This document shows, piece by piece, positions 6,580 to 6,597 of a DNA stretch of 6,597 nt. The notes below the pieces were generated by a model that was given only the letters and a program-made list of their open reading frames with translations, had not been told where the DNA came from and did not search any database. The stretch comes from an uncultured Saprospiraceae bacterium (GTDB taxonomy: Bacteria; Bacteroidota; Bacteroidia; Chitinophagales; Saprospiraceae). The stretch lies in contig CALHBW010000364.1 of NCBI GenBank assembly GCA_937930625.1, positions 1 to 6,597 on the forward strand, read 5' to 3'. Position numbers and translations under genes: made by a program. Within the stretch, counting starts at the first letter, position 1; each line of letters begins with the position of its first letter.

Positions 6580-6597
6580 ACGGTGCTTCCAGCCCGT
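6580..6597 (+). repeat. Imperfect hairpin just after the stop codon, cut by the window edge
   Basis: Six bases after the TGA, ACGG-T-GCT pairs with AGCCCGT around a TCC loop, giving 7 bp with one bulged T. The bases before it (GC at 6578-6579) would extend the stem if GC follows beyond the edge. This matches the GCACGGGCT-TCC-AGCCCGTGC type of extragenic palindrome that I remember from Bacteroidota genomes. It could also work as a terminator stem, but no T-tract is visible before the window ends. Confidence 0.45.

Noticed and set aside
1..6597. A novel defence, toxin or mobile system spanning the window
   Set aside because: Only two protein-coding genes are supported, and both belong to known superfamilies. 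No nuclease, transposase, toxin, recombinase or reverse transcriptase motif is seen on either strand.

Overview
The window reads as a Bacteroidota chromosome, most likely a member of the Saprospiraceae or a close relative. The evidence is as follows. Neither start codon has a Shine-Dalgarno site. The intergenic DNA is AT-rich and carries palindromic repeats of a kind I recall from Bacteroidota genomes. The large secreted protein is built from modules typical of that phylum: a PQQ-type sugar dehydrogenase propeller, Cys/Asp-rich DxDxDG calcium loops, and a C-terminal module that ends in the NNG..S.VP signature. The placement is inference from sequence style, not from a marker gene.

Layout. Positions 1-2115 (minus strand) hold an RND/MMPL-superfamily exporter. 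Its 705 codons are open with no stop, and it runs off the left edge without its last membrane segments. Positions 2116-2763 are a 648-bp divergent intergenic region with no credible gene but with at least four kinds of repeat: a heptamer tandem repeat touching the exporter start, a pair of inverted hairpin repeats plus a decayed third copy, a perfect 28-nt palindrome inside a 10-bp inverted-repeat frame, and an A/T-tract leader. Positions 2764-6573 (plus strand) encode a 1269-residue secreted multidomain protein. The last 24 bases contain most of an imperfect hairpin that is cut by the window edge.

The two genes are divergently transcribed. The exporter is an inner-membrane pump or lipid/hydrophobe transporter. 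The plus-strand protein is exported by a signal peptide and probably acts in the periplasm, at the cell surface or outside. Nothing in the sequence ties them into one pathway beyond adjacency. I see no defence system, CRISPR array, transposase, tRNA or rRNA. The least ordinary content is the intergenic repeat cluster, where two hairpin copies differ by a compensatory base-pair change, and the domain architecture of the large secreted protein.
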